The position numbers and the translations under genes are program-made. Below, piece by piece: positions 47,401 through 58,642 of a DNA stretch of 64,000 bases. Location of the stretch: the NCBI GenBank assembly GCA_033439255.1, contig CM065878.1, forward strand, positions 1,860,001-1,924,000, written 5' to 3'. Below the pieces are notes generated by a model, which searched no databases, was not told where the DNA came from, and saw only the letters and a list, made by a program, of their open reading frames with translations. The stretch comes from Hericium rajendrae. Its lineage: Eukaryota; Basidiomycota; Agaricomycetes; Russulales; Hericiaceae. Within the stretch, counting starts at the first letter, position 1. Every line of letters begins with the position of its first letter.

Positions 47401-47837
47401 GCGAGGCCTACATTCCACCACCGGGAGTCATCGAGCAGAACGAGATGTTTGAGTTTGCGCTGAAGGCCGCCCCAAACGTGCTGTTCAGCCGCTACAGGCA
47501 GTACGGACAGGTCCGTCGCCCGCTTCCATCCACCTTCGCGCATGCTGAACGCGATACCTAGCTCGGCGTCCTCGCGTGGTGCTCCGAGTTCAGCGAGATG
47601 ATCGACGCGCTGAAGACGCTCGGCTTCGAGGGCAACATGTTCGTCTCGACGCGGCAGCAGGCGCTCAAGACGTGCGAGGAGGTCCTGCGGCTCGACATGG
47701 AGATCAAAATGCAGCTCATCGTCATCCACTTGTCGGGCCAGGTTGCGCGCCTGCGGCGGTTTTTGGACGCGGACCATGCGTGGGACGACTATCCCGAGCC
47801 TAACTTCCCCCTTGATCCTCGCGCATATTCGTCATAG
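44419..47837 (+). CDS. Large Ser/Pro-rich protein with conserved helical C-terminus
   Basis: I do not recognise a named family. A tiny first exon (ATG GAA GAT AAG then GTACGC donor) is proposed; the body begins near 44,550 with FPSKKSFRSRLARSLRGSVR. A disordered region of about 700 residues follows, with acidic clusters (DWEDDFEPINLADIRFDDDE), many S-P sites and a predicted helix (HDSVIQELKLLLDFPLPP). The C-terminal part looks folded and conserved: NLNIFGKGTDTVDFGGEPDY, VGEAYIPPPGVIEQNEMFEF, LKAAPNVLFSRYRQYGQ, LGVLAWCSEFSEMIDALKTL, FEGNMFVSTRQQALKTCEEV and MQLIVIHLSGQVARLRRFLD. It ends DPRAYSS. The frame changes between the two long open stretches (near 44,985 and 46,160), through unseen introns or base errors. 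A cytoskeletal or signalling scaffold is possible but unproven. Confidence 0.7.
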
Positions 47838-48267
47838 ACTTTGTTCCCTTTCCTTTTCCTCTGTTTCGTTTTCCTTTTGTCGTCGTGTGTGTCGGATCTT
47901 CTATCATCTATGGTCCATATGATTCTGTCTCGTCTTGCACGGTTACCCTGCATCTGCATACCAATGTCCAATATCCATGTAGTAGTAGTAAGTATACATC
48001 ACAATTGTCCATACCGTGTTCTATACTTCATCGCGTCGCAATTCCGCCATTAGCCAAGTGCACCGTCAGAAAATGGTCAAGTCAAATACAACAAGACAAG
48101 AGCGTCGCGTAAGTCCATAAGTATGAGTAAACTAAGAAATGATCGAAAGATGAATGAAGGCTGAGATATGAGCGTGAGCGTCAGTGCAGGATCAGTGCAG
48201 AGCAAGTGTCAGTAAATTGTGTGTAAGTAGAGAAAGTCTGGTGTGTGAATGGGAATAGAAGCAGGTA
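47838..48267. other. Convergent 3' intergenic region
   Basis: 430 bp between two convergent stop codons. It starts T-rich (TTTCCTTTTCCT-like, 47,845-47,880), as expected for a 3' untranslated region, and has repeated GTCAGTGCAG-type words at about 48,180-48,210. No gene is seen. Confidence 0.4.
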
Positions 48268-51200
48268 TCAGCGGGAGGGCGCGATGACGCCGGCGAAGCT
48301 GTGCCAGTAATCAACTGACGAATCGTCTCCGCGAGAGAGGGACGGAGGGAGAGGAGGAACGCGATATGAAGATTGGCGTGGGGGTGGAGGTAAAGGGTTC
48401 AAGGGCGGCGTGGACTCTGGGGATGACATGGAGGGAATAGTGGAGATATCGGGATATGAGCGGATACCATTGGGATATAGATACGTTGGTGCAGATGCAG
48501 ATGTGTCTGATTGGGGTGAAAAAACATACGGTGTAGACGTGGGTATGTGGGTATGCGAGCTAGGGTGTCCGTGGAACGGCGTCTGCAGCTTGTATGAGTA
48601 TGGCTGGAGCCATGTCCGCCAGCGTCCATCGTGCTTGAGCGGCGCACGTCGCCGGGGATGCTCGGACTGGAGCCGATGGTGTGAGTGTAAACGACCTGCG
48701 GGCCCTCGAGCCCGTAAGGAATGCTGCGCCCCTTCCAAAGGCGGTCCATCTCCCAGACTTCTTTGGCCCTCATGGCGTTCAGGTCAGTGATTTCAGAGGT
48801 CGGGCGGGTCGAAGTGGATGGGTGACGTTCGAGCTGCGCGCCACCATTAGCAGAGGCTTTGCCTGCAGCAGAATCAACAGAAGTACTGTGCCCATTGGCT
48901 TGATGTTCCTTCCGTTTCTTCGAGCCCTCCTTCCCTTGGAAAGCGGCCGGCCTATTACTGAATCCATGCTTGTGGCACGAGCGTGACTCTACAATAAGAT
49001 GAATCAAATGTATGGACAGTCATTTAAGCAAAGTGCATACCTTGGCCGCCGCCTCCCGCTCCTTCTCTCGCCGCTTACTCTCCTTCCGGGAGAGCTTCTT
49101 CTGCCTCGAATCTTCCTTCGCCGTCTTACTTCTCTTCGGCGACTCCGTCACGACCTGCCACTGCTCGCCATGCACCACGATGGTGTCACCCGTCGGATGC
49201 ACATATCCAGCAGACGGACTGCGCACGAGCCTGAAGGTCTCTGTCTCCCGGCTCTTCACAGAACTGGAGGACTTGATGCGGGTGCTACTCTCCCTCTTCG
49301 TCGGCGACGAGTCGCGTGACACATGCGTGCCAGTGCCATTAACGGTGACGCCGGACGGGGTAGGCGTTATCACCGGGGAAGGCACCACAGTGGCAGCGGG
49401 AGAGATATCAGCGGAAGGAGCGTGGGGCGTGGGAGGGTTCACAAGAAGGGAAGCCTTTGAGAGCGGCGAGTCGTCAGTCGAGTCGGAGTGCGCGATGGCT
49501 TGCACGAAGGAAGGCACCGCGACGGGCGGTGTTGGGAAAGGCGCAGTTGGTGAGCTGGTCGGCGGCGGATTCTGGGATGGTTGCGGCGACGACGACGTCT
49601 GTCTGTACGCGGACGGCCGCGCGGATGGTTTGGGTGCGACGGATGCCTCACCTGATGTTCGGCCATTGGCCGAAGCTTGCCGCGAGTGTCGCGGTGAGGG
49701 TTGTTGATCCAGAGAGCGCCTCGATGATGATTTCTGAGACAGAACTGGCGCACGTATCTCACTCGAGGATCTCCACGTTGCGGTACCAGAGTGCGGTTGG
49801 ATGGGAGAAGAGAGCTGCCTTTCTGAGGAATGATGCCTGGGAGACTTTGGCGGGACAAACGGCGATGGAGCCTCGTTTGTAAACGTCGCCGGAGATCTAA
49901 TGTCAACTGGCGAAGATGACAGGCCATTTGTGGGACTCGTTATGACCGGCGCAACCCGAGGGAGGTCCTTATCGTCGCGAAGCCTGGACGTCGCTCGGGC
50001 GACGGTCGAATTCGCATCCGTGGGCAGCCGCGCGACCGGATGGACGGGCGAATTCTCGCTCGAGGACGGTGTGTCGGGGTTGGCAATCGTTAAGCGACCA
50101 ACCGAAAACGGCGCCTCCAAAGAGACTGACGACCTCTTGTCTTCAGCATCAGCATCAGGATGCCTAGGAGGAACCTCCGCCGTTGGCGTTAAGTCTGATT
50201 CAAGCGCTGGAGGTGGGACACGCTTGGTAGCCTCGGTGCTCTGCCTCGAGTGGCCGGGAGTCTTCTCATGGGGTGGAAACTTCGGCGCATAGGTGGACAA
50301 GCGCCCTTCCGGCTCAGCGCTGCCGTGACGGCTGCCAGGATCTGGCCCCTCATCAGTGGTCGCCATGCTATTCCGGTGCCCTCCCTTCCTCATCACGCTA
50401 AACCTCTTCGCCAACCGGCCAAGCATGCTACCGCGTTTCTCCTTCTTCTTCAACGGCGCAATCGATGAGACGGATATCGATATTTGCGAGGCGGAAGGAG
50501 GTATGATAGACCCAATCTTGGAAGGTTTCTTGCCCAGCGCCTTCTGCTGACTGCTCCCCGATGAGACCGTCGTGGGAGATGGATCGAGGGGCGTGACAGG
50601 TGCGGACTGGGCTTCAGTCGGGGCATCCTGGACTTCATCTGACTTGTTGTCAAACACGCTGCGCACACCCGTTTTCCGTTTCGTGAGTCTTCGGTCGATT
50701 TGCGCGATCTCGACCTCGGGTTCTTGTCCCTGGAGGTGGACTGCAGAAGTGGACTGCGACAAAGGTGAAGGGGTCGTGGTCTTGTGGCGTTTACCGCCAT
50801 TCAGACTAGCCATGCGCGGTCGCCCTGATCTTTGCTATTGAAAGGAATTCAGTTGATATTTTGTTCGAGTATCAATCACGTACCTCTGATCCCTCTCCAG
50901 AAGTAGGGTTGACGTTGATATCATACGGTGACTGGTGATGCCAGTTGGAACCCCAAGGGTCTGAGCCATCGAGCAGATCCACGGCGTCGTGTGGCGTGTT
51001 GGACAGCTTGCGCGTCCTGGTCTTGGGGGCTGCGTTGGGGGTAGCGTCAAGTCGAACTTGCGACGAGCTGGGGGTTGGAAGAGGGGAGCCAGATGGCGTT
51101 CGACTGGGACCGGGCATCCAACCCGGCTCGTCGGTATGCTCACCCTCGGCGGACATCGGAGGGAAGGAGGGAGAAAAGACTGAAGAAGGTCGTTTTTTCG

Positions 51201-51759
51201 ACGAAGGAGGGGCAAGGTGTTGGTTTCTGTAATAATGTGGACCAACTGGGTTGTGTATGGGGTATCGCGACCTGAATACGTGCACGGGTGCACTGGCCCA
51301 CTCGTTCTCCTTGTTGAACCATGCCGGCAACTCGTTCAACGGGTCGGGGATGATTGAGCGGGACAAGGGCTGATTGAAGGTATCTGTGGACTCGTATGTG
51401 AGGAGGCTGTCGGAATCAGCTCCCTTGACCTTGTCGCCGAAGGAGTCGTGGGCAGACGAATGGACTGGCATGGTGCTGGCACGCTTGGACGCGCGTCTGG
51501 AGAAGATGGACCTCTTGCGACCATGCATTGTGGAAGTGGTGTTTGGTGAGTCCATATCGTGATCTGCCAGCTCCGACGTGGCATCTGGAGGAGTGGACGA
51601 ACCAGTGACAGGGCCGCCTTGGGACTACAAAGAGAGATGGTTGAGATTCAAGCTCTTCTGATGCAACGTGCGGGCGCCTAGCCGTCGCTTAGCGGTGGCA
51701 ATCCAACTCACCTCTTCGAACGGCTCGAGCCCAAAGAACTGACTCTTCCACGTCGCCAT
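48268..51759 (-). CDS. Large Ser/Pro-rich basic protein, uncharacterised
   Basis: No named family recognised. Exon 1 encodes MATWKSQFFGLEPFEE; the next begins SQGGPVTGSSTPPDATSE. The protein is over 1,000 residues, mostly disordered. Blocks that look conserved are RKRSIFSRRASKRAST, LNELPAWFNKENEWASAPVH, DAVDLLDGSDPWGSNWHHQS, LTKRKTGVRSVFDNK and KKKEKRGSMLGRLAKRFSVM. VKSRETETFRLVRSPSAGY and EQWQVVTESPKRSKT come later, followed by a Lys/Arg/Glu-rich helix (SRKESKRREKEREAAAK). The last exon includes AKEVWEMDRLWKGRSIPYG and ends WHSFAGVIAPSR. The GRLAKRFSVMR basic patch could bind membrane or a phosphatase/kinase partner. One frame change near 48,620 has no clear intron. Convergent with the preceding gene. 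Confidence 0.7.
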
Positions 51760-52723
51760 CTTGTATAGGGCACGGTATGGCGATGAGCGACAGCAGCAAG
51801 AGGTCTGTAGTCGCCGGCAGCGCTCGCTGGCGTTCCAGTCTATCTATATTCCGGCCTGCGCCCCTTTTAGCAAACACTTTTCGCCCATTTCGCCCCTCTC
51901 AGCCTCAAACCCATCTCCGCACCCTCGGCGGTCTTCTAATCTAAATACCCAGCGACGCCCTGGTGTCGTATCTTTTGCTGACTCTCTAGGCCCGCAGCTC
52001 GAGCCCCTCCACTATGACGCTTACATGACCGCGCGCCGTCCACGGGTGCTGTCCCACCACGGTGCCAGACGCCGGCGCCTCGCGACCTGGATTCATACCA
52101 CCGGCCGTGCAATCCTCATGTCTGTAGCGTGTGCTCTCACCGGTCCGTTCATGTCCATGTCCTGCACGACAGGTCATCAAGTTTGTCTGCTGACGCCACC
52201 GGTCTTCTGCGATCTCCTTCCAGAGTATATCTACTCGTGGTGCGTACGACTCGTGTTTTCCTCGGAACCCTACCTTCCATTCCTCTTGGTGACGTCTGCG
52301 GGGAATCTCGCTCTTTATGGCCTCAAATGTACTCCGGAAGCATTTTCGTCAGATCGATCATCCACGGAGACGGAAGTCGCATCGTTATCTGCCGTGCTCC
52401 TTTGCACCGCTGTAGGGGCTAGCTGCAGGCTGCACTTGTCTTGGGGGCAAAGTGTGAATTGGCGACGCGTTCTCGGAAATGGGACGGAGGCTTGGACGGA
52501 GGGGAGACTGAATACGGTCCGGATCCAGATATCGTTTTCGGCAGCGCATCGGCACCGTCTTTCCGGTTCAAGAACGTTGGTTCCGGTGGTGAGATCATGG
52601 ACCCTTCGTTATCTAATCTCTCCTGCTAGATCTGCTTTAGATCTACTTTCATTTTATCTGCAAAATCTTCATCTCTACTACAGCACCGACTGTCCTTGCT
52701 TCGAGCAAGTCTTCTGACTTGCG
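51760..52723. other. Divergent region upstream of ADE5,7 with a long pyrimidine-rich ORF
   Basis: 964 bp. A single + frame stays open from 51,761 to 52,717 (318 codons), but its product has almost no lysine and is Ser/Arg/Leu-rich. That composition is expected when a CT-rich strand simply lacks stop codons. Another frame at 52,441-52,629 reads more naturally (KWDGGLDGGETEYGPDPDIV, then ends LSNLSC), hinting at the last exon of a small spliced gene. I cannot decide; ADE5,7 promoter lies here in any case. Confidence 0.3.
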
Positions 52724-55543
52724 ATGTCGCTCAAAATCCTCCTTCTAGGCAGCGGGGGCCGTGAACATGCGCTGGCTTGGAAGCTTCAACAGTCCAAGCT
52801 GGTGCAGCACATCTTCGTGTGTCCTGGAAACGGTGGAACTAGTTCCGGCACGAAGGTATCCAATGTAGACGATGTATCCGCGACCGACTTCGACGCTTTG
52901 GTGCGATGGGCTGTCTCCAGTGAAGTGAGCACGTTGTCTCGGTCTTTTATACTCCCATTGACATCTTCATAGATCGATCTCGTGGTGCCGGGACCGGAGC
53001 AACCTCTCGTAGACGGAGTAGAAGCTTACTTCCGCAAAGGTGCGCTAAGTATTGATGCGTCGCGAATCTAATGATTTAATGGTTTTCATTCCAGTCGGAA
53101 TACCAGTCTTTGGCCCCAGTGCACTGGCTGCACGCATGGAAGGCTCGAAGGCGTTCTCAAAAGCATTCATGGCCCGCCATTCCATTCCGACAGCCGCGTT
53201 CCGCACCTTCTCGTCGTCACAGGCTAAAGAGGCGATTGACTACGTCGGGACTTGCGGCCACAAGGTTGTCCTGAAAGCCAGTGGTCTGGCTGCGGGCAAG
53301 GGTGTTTTGATCCCTGAGACTGTGGAGGATGCAGTCTCCGGTCTCGAAGACATCATGGTTAGGAAACTGTTCGGCTCCGCAGGTGCATCCCACTTCGTTA
53401 TACCCGGAATGATCTCTAAACTATGAGTGTAGGCGATGAAGTTGTCGTGGAGGAGCTCCTCGAAGGACCGGAGGTGTCTGTTCTGGCATTCTCCGACGGA
53501 TACACCGTCGTTCCCCTCCCCGCTGCCCAAGACCACAAACGGATAGGAGAGGGGGACACTGGTCTGAACACCGGCGGTATGGGTGCCTACGCACCTGCGC
53601 CTGTAGCTACGCCCGTTGTCATGGAGCAGGTTATGAAAGAGTCCCTCCAGCCCACCATCGATGGCATGCGGAGAGAAGGTAGCCCAGTTGCTGTCCGAGG
53701 GTGAACGTGTAAATTGATCAGAATCCAGGATTCCCATTCGTCGGCCTTCTCTTCACTGGTTTCATGCTCACCGAGTCAGGACCCAAGGTTCTTGAATACA
53801 ACGTTCGCTTCGGTGACCCTGAAACAGAAGCCTTGGTGCTCTTGCTCAGTGACGACACCGATTTGGCAGCTGTCCTTTTGGTATGTCTGGCATGTTTCGC
53901 GTGGGGTGGTATGCTAATGCGGAAAAGAATAGGCATGTGCGGAGCGTCGGCTCGATTCTGTGACGATCAACACCCGGCCAGGGTTCGCAGTCTCCGTCAT
54001 TCTCGCGTCTGGTGGCTACCCAGGCATCTACGCGATGGACAAGGAAATCAAAATCGGCAACGTTCCCAGCAGTATGTCATCGCCGTCAACTATGTCTGTT
54101 CTCAAAATTCATCTCGCTACGTCATGCAGACGTTGTCGTTTTCCATGCCGGAACGATACGAGACGGCAAGACGATCAAGACCTCAGGCGGGCGCGTCATC
54201 GCTGTCTCGGCATATGCGCCCACTTTGCGCGAAGCGCTCGACGCTGTATACGCCGGCGTCAACGAAGTGAACTTTGAAGGCAAAGTCTTCCGACGAGACA
54301 TTGGCCACAGGTATTGACACCCCCGCCGGAAATACCTCACAGCTGACACTATCCATTTAGAGCATTTAACTCCGATGAAAACGCCACCGGCCTGACCTAT
54401 GCACAGGCCGGCGTCTCCGTAGACGCAGGCAACTCGCTCGTGGAGGCCATCAAGCCCTACGTGCGCGCAACGCGCCGCCCAGGCGCCGACGCCGAGATCG
54501 GCGGCTTCGGCGGCGTCTTCGACCTCAAGGCGACGGGGTACAAAGACCCTGTCCTGGTCAGCGGCACGGACGGAGTCGGCACGAAGCTGCGGATTGCGGT
54601 CGACGTGGGCATCCACGATCTCGTCGGTCCGTGTTCTGCCTATCATGCCATGCATGCCAGCTCCGCTCACACGCGCACGCAGGCATCGATCTCGTCGCGA
54701 TGTCCGTGAACGACCTGATCGTGCAGGGCGCGGAGCCGCTGTACTTCCTCGACTACTACGGCTGCAGCAGGCTCAACGTCCCCGTCGCGGCGCAGGTGGT
54801 CAAGGGCATCGCCGCGGGCTGCCAGCAGGCCGGGTGCGCCTTGATCGGGGGCGAGACGGCGGAGATGCCGGGGATGTATCAGGAAGGCAGGCCTCTCCCA
54901 CCGCAGAAATCGCGCGTCCCGCTGACATCGTGCGTTAGGTGATTACGATCTCGCAGGCTTTGCGGTCGGCGCGGTCGAGCGCGCGCAGATTCTGCCGACG
55001 CCTGACATCGCGGTGGGCGACGTCCTGCTCGGTGTGCCCTCATCCGGGCTGCACTCGAACGGCTTCTCGCTCGTCCGCAAGGTCGTCGCCCTCTCCGGCC
55101 TGGCATATTCCTCGCCCTGCCCGTGGGACAGCAAAGCCACCCTCGGGCGCGCGCTGCTGGAGCCCACGCGGATCTACATCGGGGACCTGCTCCCCGCCGT
55201 AAAGGCCGGGCTGCTGAAGGGTATATCGCACATCACCGGCGGCGGCTTCATCGAGAACATCCCGCGCGTGCTGCCGAAGCACCTCGGGTGCTTCGTCGAC
55301 GTGGCGGCGTGGGAGCTGCCGCCCGTCTTCCGCTTCCTGATGCAGCACGGCGGCATCGCGGCGCGCGAGATGGCGCGGACGTTCAACAACGGCATCGGGA
55401 TGGTGCTCGTCGTGCAGCCCGCGAACGTCGACGCGGTGATCGCATCCGTTTCGAGTAGCAGTGGATCTGAGGTATACAGGATCGGAGAAATCACAGGCAC
55501 ACCGGGCGTCGAGATGCGCAATCTGGACAGATGGCGGGCGTGA
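52724..55543 (+). CDS. ADE5,7: Bifunctional purine biosynthesis enzyme ADE5,7 (GARS-AIRS)
   Basis: Catalyses two steps of cytosolic de novo purine synthesis: glycinamide ribonucleotide synthetase (step 2) and aminoimidazole ribonucleotide synthetase (step 5). The N-terminal GARS domain starts [20 protein letters not shown], with [10 protein letters not shown] and [23 protein letters not shown]-grasp elements follow: [59 protein letters not shown] and [15 protein letters not shown]. The AIRS domain begins [20 protein letters not shown] and contains [54 protein letters not shown] and [20 protein letters not shown], ending MRNLDRWRA. As in other fungi, no GART domain follows. About eight introns; one at about 53,381-53,431 restores the frame exactly. 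The AIRS half is GC-richer than the GARS half. Confidence 0.96.
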
Positions 55544-56056
55544 GGCCCGCGTACATAGACAGTAATATTGCAGCAGCGCATGTACCTATCTACGGGGGAA
55601 GCAAAAACGGCACAAACGAAGCCAAGTAAGTATTTTGTGACACGGTGAGGGAACAACACATGGTGACAGTGAAGCACGGAGGATGCCGCAGGCGTATGGT
55701 ACGAAGGAAAGCAGAGTATCGCAGATATCAGTTAATAGCGTAAAGAGCCTAACTTAGACCAAGACACAGTAGCAGTGTGGGTGACGAAGGAGTTAGTGAG
55801 TGTGGATCTAGAGAACCTAAGACGACGGAGATGCACAATGCGATGGAGGCGGTGATGCGTGAGATATGGGGCAGGGTCCTATGACGAGCTGCAGATTAAA
55901 AGCGCAGAGCAGAGGGAGGCGACAGCCGAATACGAAAGATATAGACAAATGAAGAGCGAAAGGAAGGAAGCAGGTGCGAATACACGAGAGTAAAAAGAAG
56001 AAGAAAATAATGCAACATCAACGGATGGCACTAAGAAAACTGGCATGCCAGCCATT
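55544..56056. other. Convergent 3' intergenic region
   Basis: 513 bp between convergent stops of ADE5,7 and the ankyrin/CCCH gene. It is A/G-rich on the + strand from 55,880 to 56,020, as expected for the minus gene's pyrimidine-rich 3' end. No gene is seen. Confidence 0.4.
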
Positions 56057-58294
56057 TTACGCAGACACGGACACTTCCTTCGAAGCATCCGCGACGCCGT
56101 TCGCAACAGCGGCAAAAGAGATGGGAAGCTTGTTGACCACAGGCTCCTGAGGGGTAACAGACACAGGCTTCGTCTCGATAGCCTTCGACACCTTGATCAG
56201 ACCATCAGCACGATACGGACACCGCTGTTGACGCTCAGGAAAAATCTACCTGAGCGGGCTGTGGGGCCGGCGCTGCGATAGCGTCCCCGTTGGGCGCAGT
56301 AGGCTCCTTGGAACCATCCCTGCGCGTGGGCGCCGGCGCCTGCAGGACCTGCGCCGCCGTGGGACCAGCGAGGCCATTCGCGTGTCCGTTGAACGCGGGG
56401 CTGCGGGCCGGGGGCGTCGTCGAGCCTCCGAGCACAGGGAATTCATCGGCATTGGGGACGCGTTGCTTCGCAGGCATCGGCTTAGCTGCGCGGTGGCCGT
56501 TCGGCGCGGGGCCGAACGGCTTGTTGGGAACGGAAGGACGCGGGCGAGTGTTCGCCTCCGGGGGCGTAGCGGTTCCGCTGCTAGACTGATGCTGCGGCGG
56601 GGCGTTGTCCTGATGTTGTCGATTAGCGCGGTGATGGAGTTCGGAATGACAGTAGGACTTACCTGCACGTTCATGTTCGCGAGCTTTTCTTCGATCCCGG
56701 TGACTCCGTTCATGGGAGGCGGGGGCCGAAACCTACCGCCTCTGCCAGCGAAATGGGCTGGTGGGCGCCAGGCGCATCCGGCAGGACATGAGGGAAACGG
56801 CACTCGTCCCTACGCGGACTCGGATATTAGCACGGCGCTAATGAATGTGAAGTTATAAAATAACATACCCATTGCGGCACCTGCCTGAAGGAAGAACATG
56901 CACGCAGGCTTACGGCTGCCCGCGAAGGACGGCCTGCGCATACTCCCTCTGCGGTTGTGAGCCATGCCATCACGGTGCCCGCCGTGACTGAAGTTCTCGG
57001 GGACGTGGAGAGGAGGCGCCCTCTGAACGCCATTTGGCTCGGGAACAGAGCCGGGTGGTGGCGCGGCATACTGGCCAACTGAGTTACGGCGAGGATCATA
57101 GTTGGGGACAGGGGGAGGTCCCGGTGGTCCAGTCACGCCTGGAGCAGGGTACATTGCATGGGGAGACTGCGGCCCACCCATCGGAGGGGGAGGGGCAAGT
57201 CCGACGGGAGGAAGCGGGGGCATAAGAGGCACGGGAACAGGTCCAGTGTGGGGATAGGATGGGGAAATGGGCGAGACTGCGCCGTATGGCGCACCAGGCG
57301 CACCGGTGGGGCTGAACGTGCCCTGTACGGGCGACATGATCTCTGAATTGGCCCTGCCATGGACCATCGACTGCTGGGGAGGACCCGCAGATGGCGGGGC
57401 CGACTGTGGAGAGGCCGGGTTCATATGGGGCGGTGGGATGCCATTCGGTTGGAAGGAGGGTGGAGGCATCGGATAGAAGTTGGGAGGGTAGACAGGAGAG
57501 TTCATCTGATCGTAAGGAGCGGGATATTGCGAAGGAGGGGGCATCTGCCCCTGATAGTAGGGGCCTTGGGGATGTGCAAACATGCAGGAGGGACCATAAC
57601 GGCATGCTGGGAAGTACCGACACGGGATGAGACGTGCAATCTCCGGAGGAGGCAAGTTAGACTGTTGTCCACCTGTCTGCTGCTGGTCATCCGCGGACGG
57701 CGCAGGAGGAGGAGGCGGGTGCTGGGGATAATAGGGAAGGGAACCATCGGGAGGAGGCGGAACGGGCATTCCGGGGTAGTAGGCATAGGCCCCTGGCGGA
57801 GGCATGGGGTAAACTTTGGAGGGGTCTACGTTGGGGTCGTGCGTATACATGGGACCGTGCTGCGTAGAGTCGCCGTTGAGTTTCGAAACTCGAAGCATCT
57901 CCAGGATGGCAGGGTCCGACGTGTACTGCGTCGGAACGCCGTACGCGGAGGCGTTAACAGGACTAGCGCCTGTGGACCAATGAACAGTTAGACAGATGTG
58001 ATGAGGAATAGGGAAAGATCGCACCTTTTTCCAAAAGGGCCTTTACGACGTCGTGATGTCCATTTTTCACTGCAGCGATGAGTGGAGTCACGCCCTCCTG
58101 ATCTTTTGAAAATGCATGTCAGTACTCGCGATGCATTGAAACACTGGCGGTGATAGTGGAATGTGGTGTTATGTGCAATGAATCTAACCACACACACCTT
58201 TAATCTCGATATCAGCAGGGGATGCCTGTGGGAGAAGCTCCTGCAGCTTCTGGAGGTCACCCTCCGAGCTAGCCTTCCAGAGATCAGAGACCAT
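56057..58294 (-). CDS. Ankyrin-repeat and CCCH zinc-finger RNA-binding protein
   Basis: N-terminal ankyrin repeats: MVSDLWKASSEGDLQKLQEL then GVTPLIAAVKNGHHDVVKAL and LEKGASPVNA, split by an intron. A long Pro-rich linker (YPMPPPGAYAYYPGMPVPPP and similar) contains the first CCCH finger CRYFPACRYGPSCMFAHPQG (C-x5-C-x5-C-x3-H). A second finger near 56,800-56,900 is CMFFLQGRCRNGDECRFPH once an intron (GTATGT...GCGTAG) is removed and one missing G at 56,884-56,885 is allowed for. A Gly/Arg patch and GIEEKLANMNVQ follow, then a Pro/Ala-rich tail and, after another intron, the conserved-looking VVNKLPISFAAVANGVADAS. Likely mRNA binding, with protein partners through the ankyrin repeats. Start chosen at the first ankyrin helix. 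Confidence 0.85.
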
Positions 58295-58642
58295 TTTTGC
58301 AGCACGGATAATTGAATATACGGCAGACGGTCAACAACGAGAACCCAAGGCAAAGTACCCAGGAAAGCAGAGAGTGGAGTCGGGGGAGATGGGGAGGTCA
58401 GAGACACGAGAGGATGTGTAGGAGGCAGACTAATTAGCGGGCTCCGGCTCACCCAAAAATTTGCCTGGGAAGATCTAGATTACAGATTAAGATCACATAA
58501 TCAGGAGCTCCGAAGCTCTCGACTCGGCACATATTGGCGCGGCGCAGGCGCCGTCCCCGTGGTGGCATCCGAATCTTCCGACCAATGTACGTAGACGCAT
58601 TCTATTTCACATTCTACACAGTGCCCTGTACATAAACAGCCT
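58295..58642. other. Intergenic region upstream of ankyrin/CCCH gene
   Basis: 348 bp with the ankyrin/CCCH promoter and the 3' end of the glycerol-3-phosphate dehydrogenase gene. GC-rich inverted words near 58,535-58,560 (GGCGCGGCGCAGGCGCC) could fold locally. No gene is seen. Confidence 0.35.
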
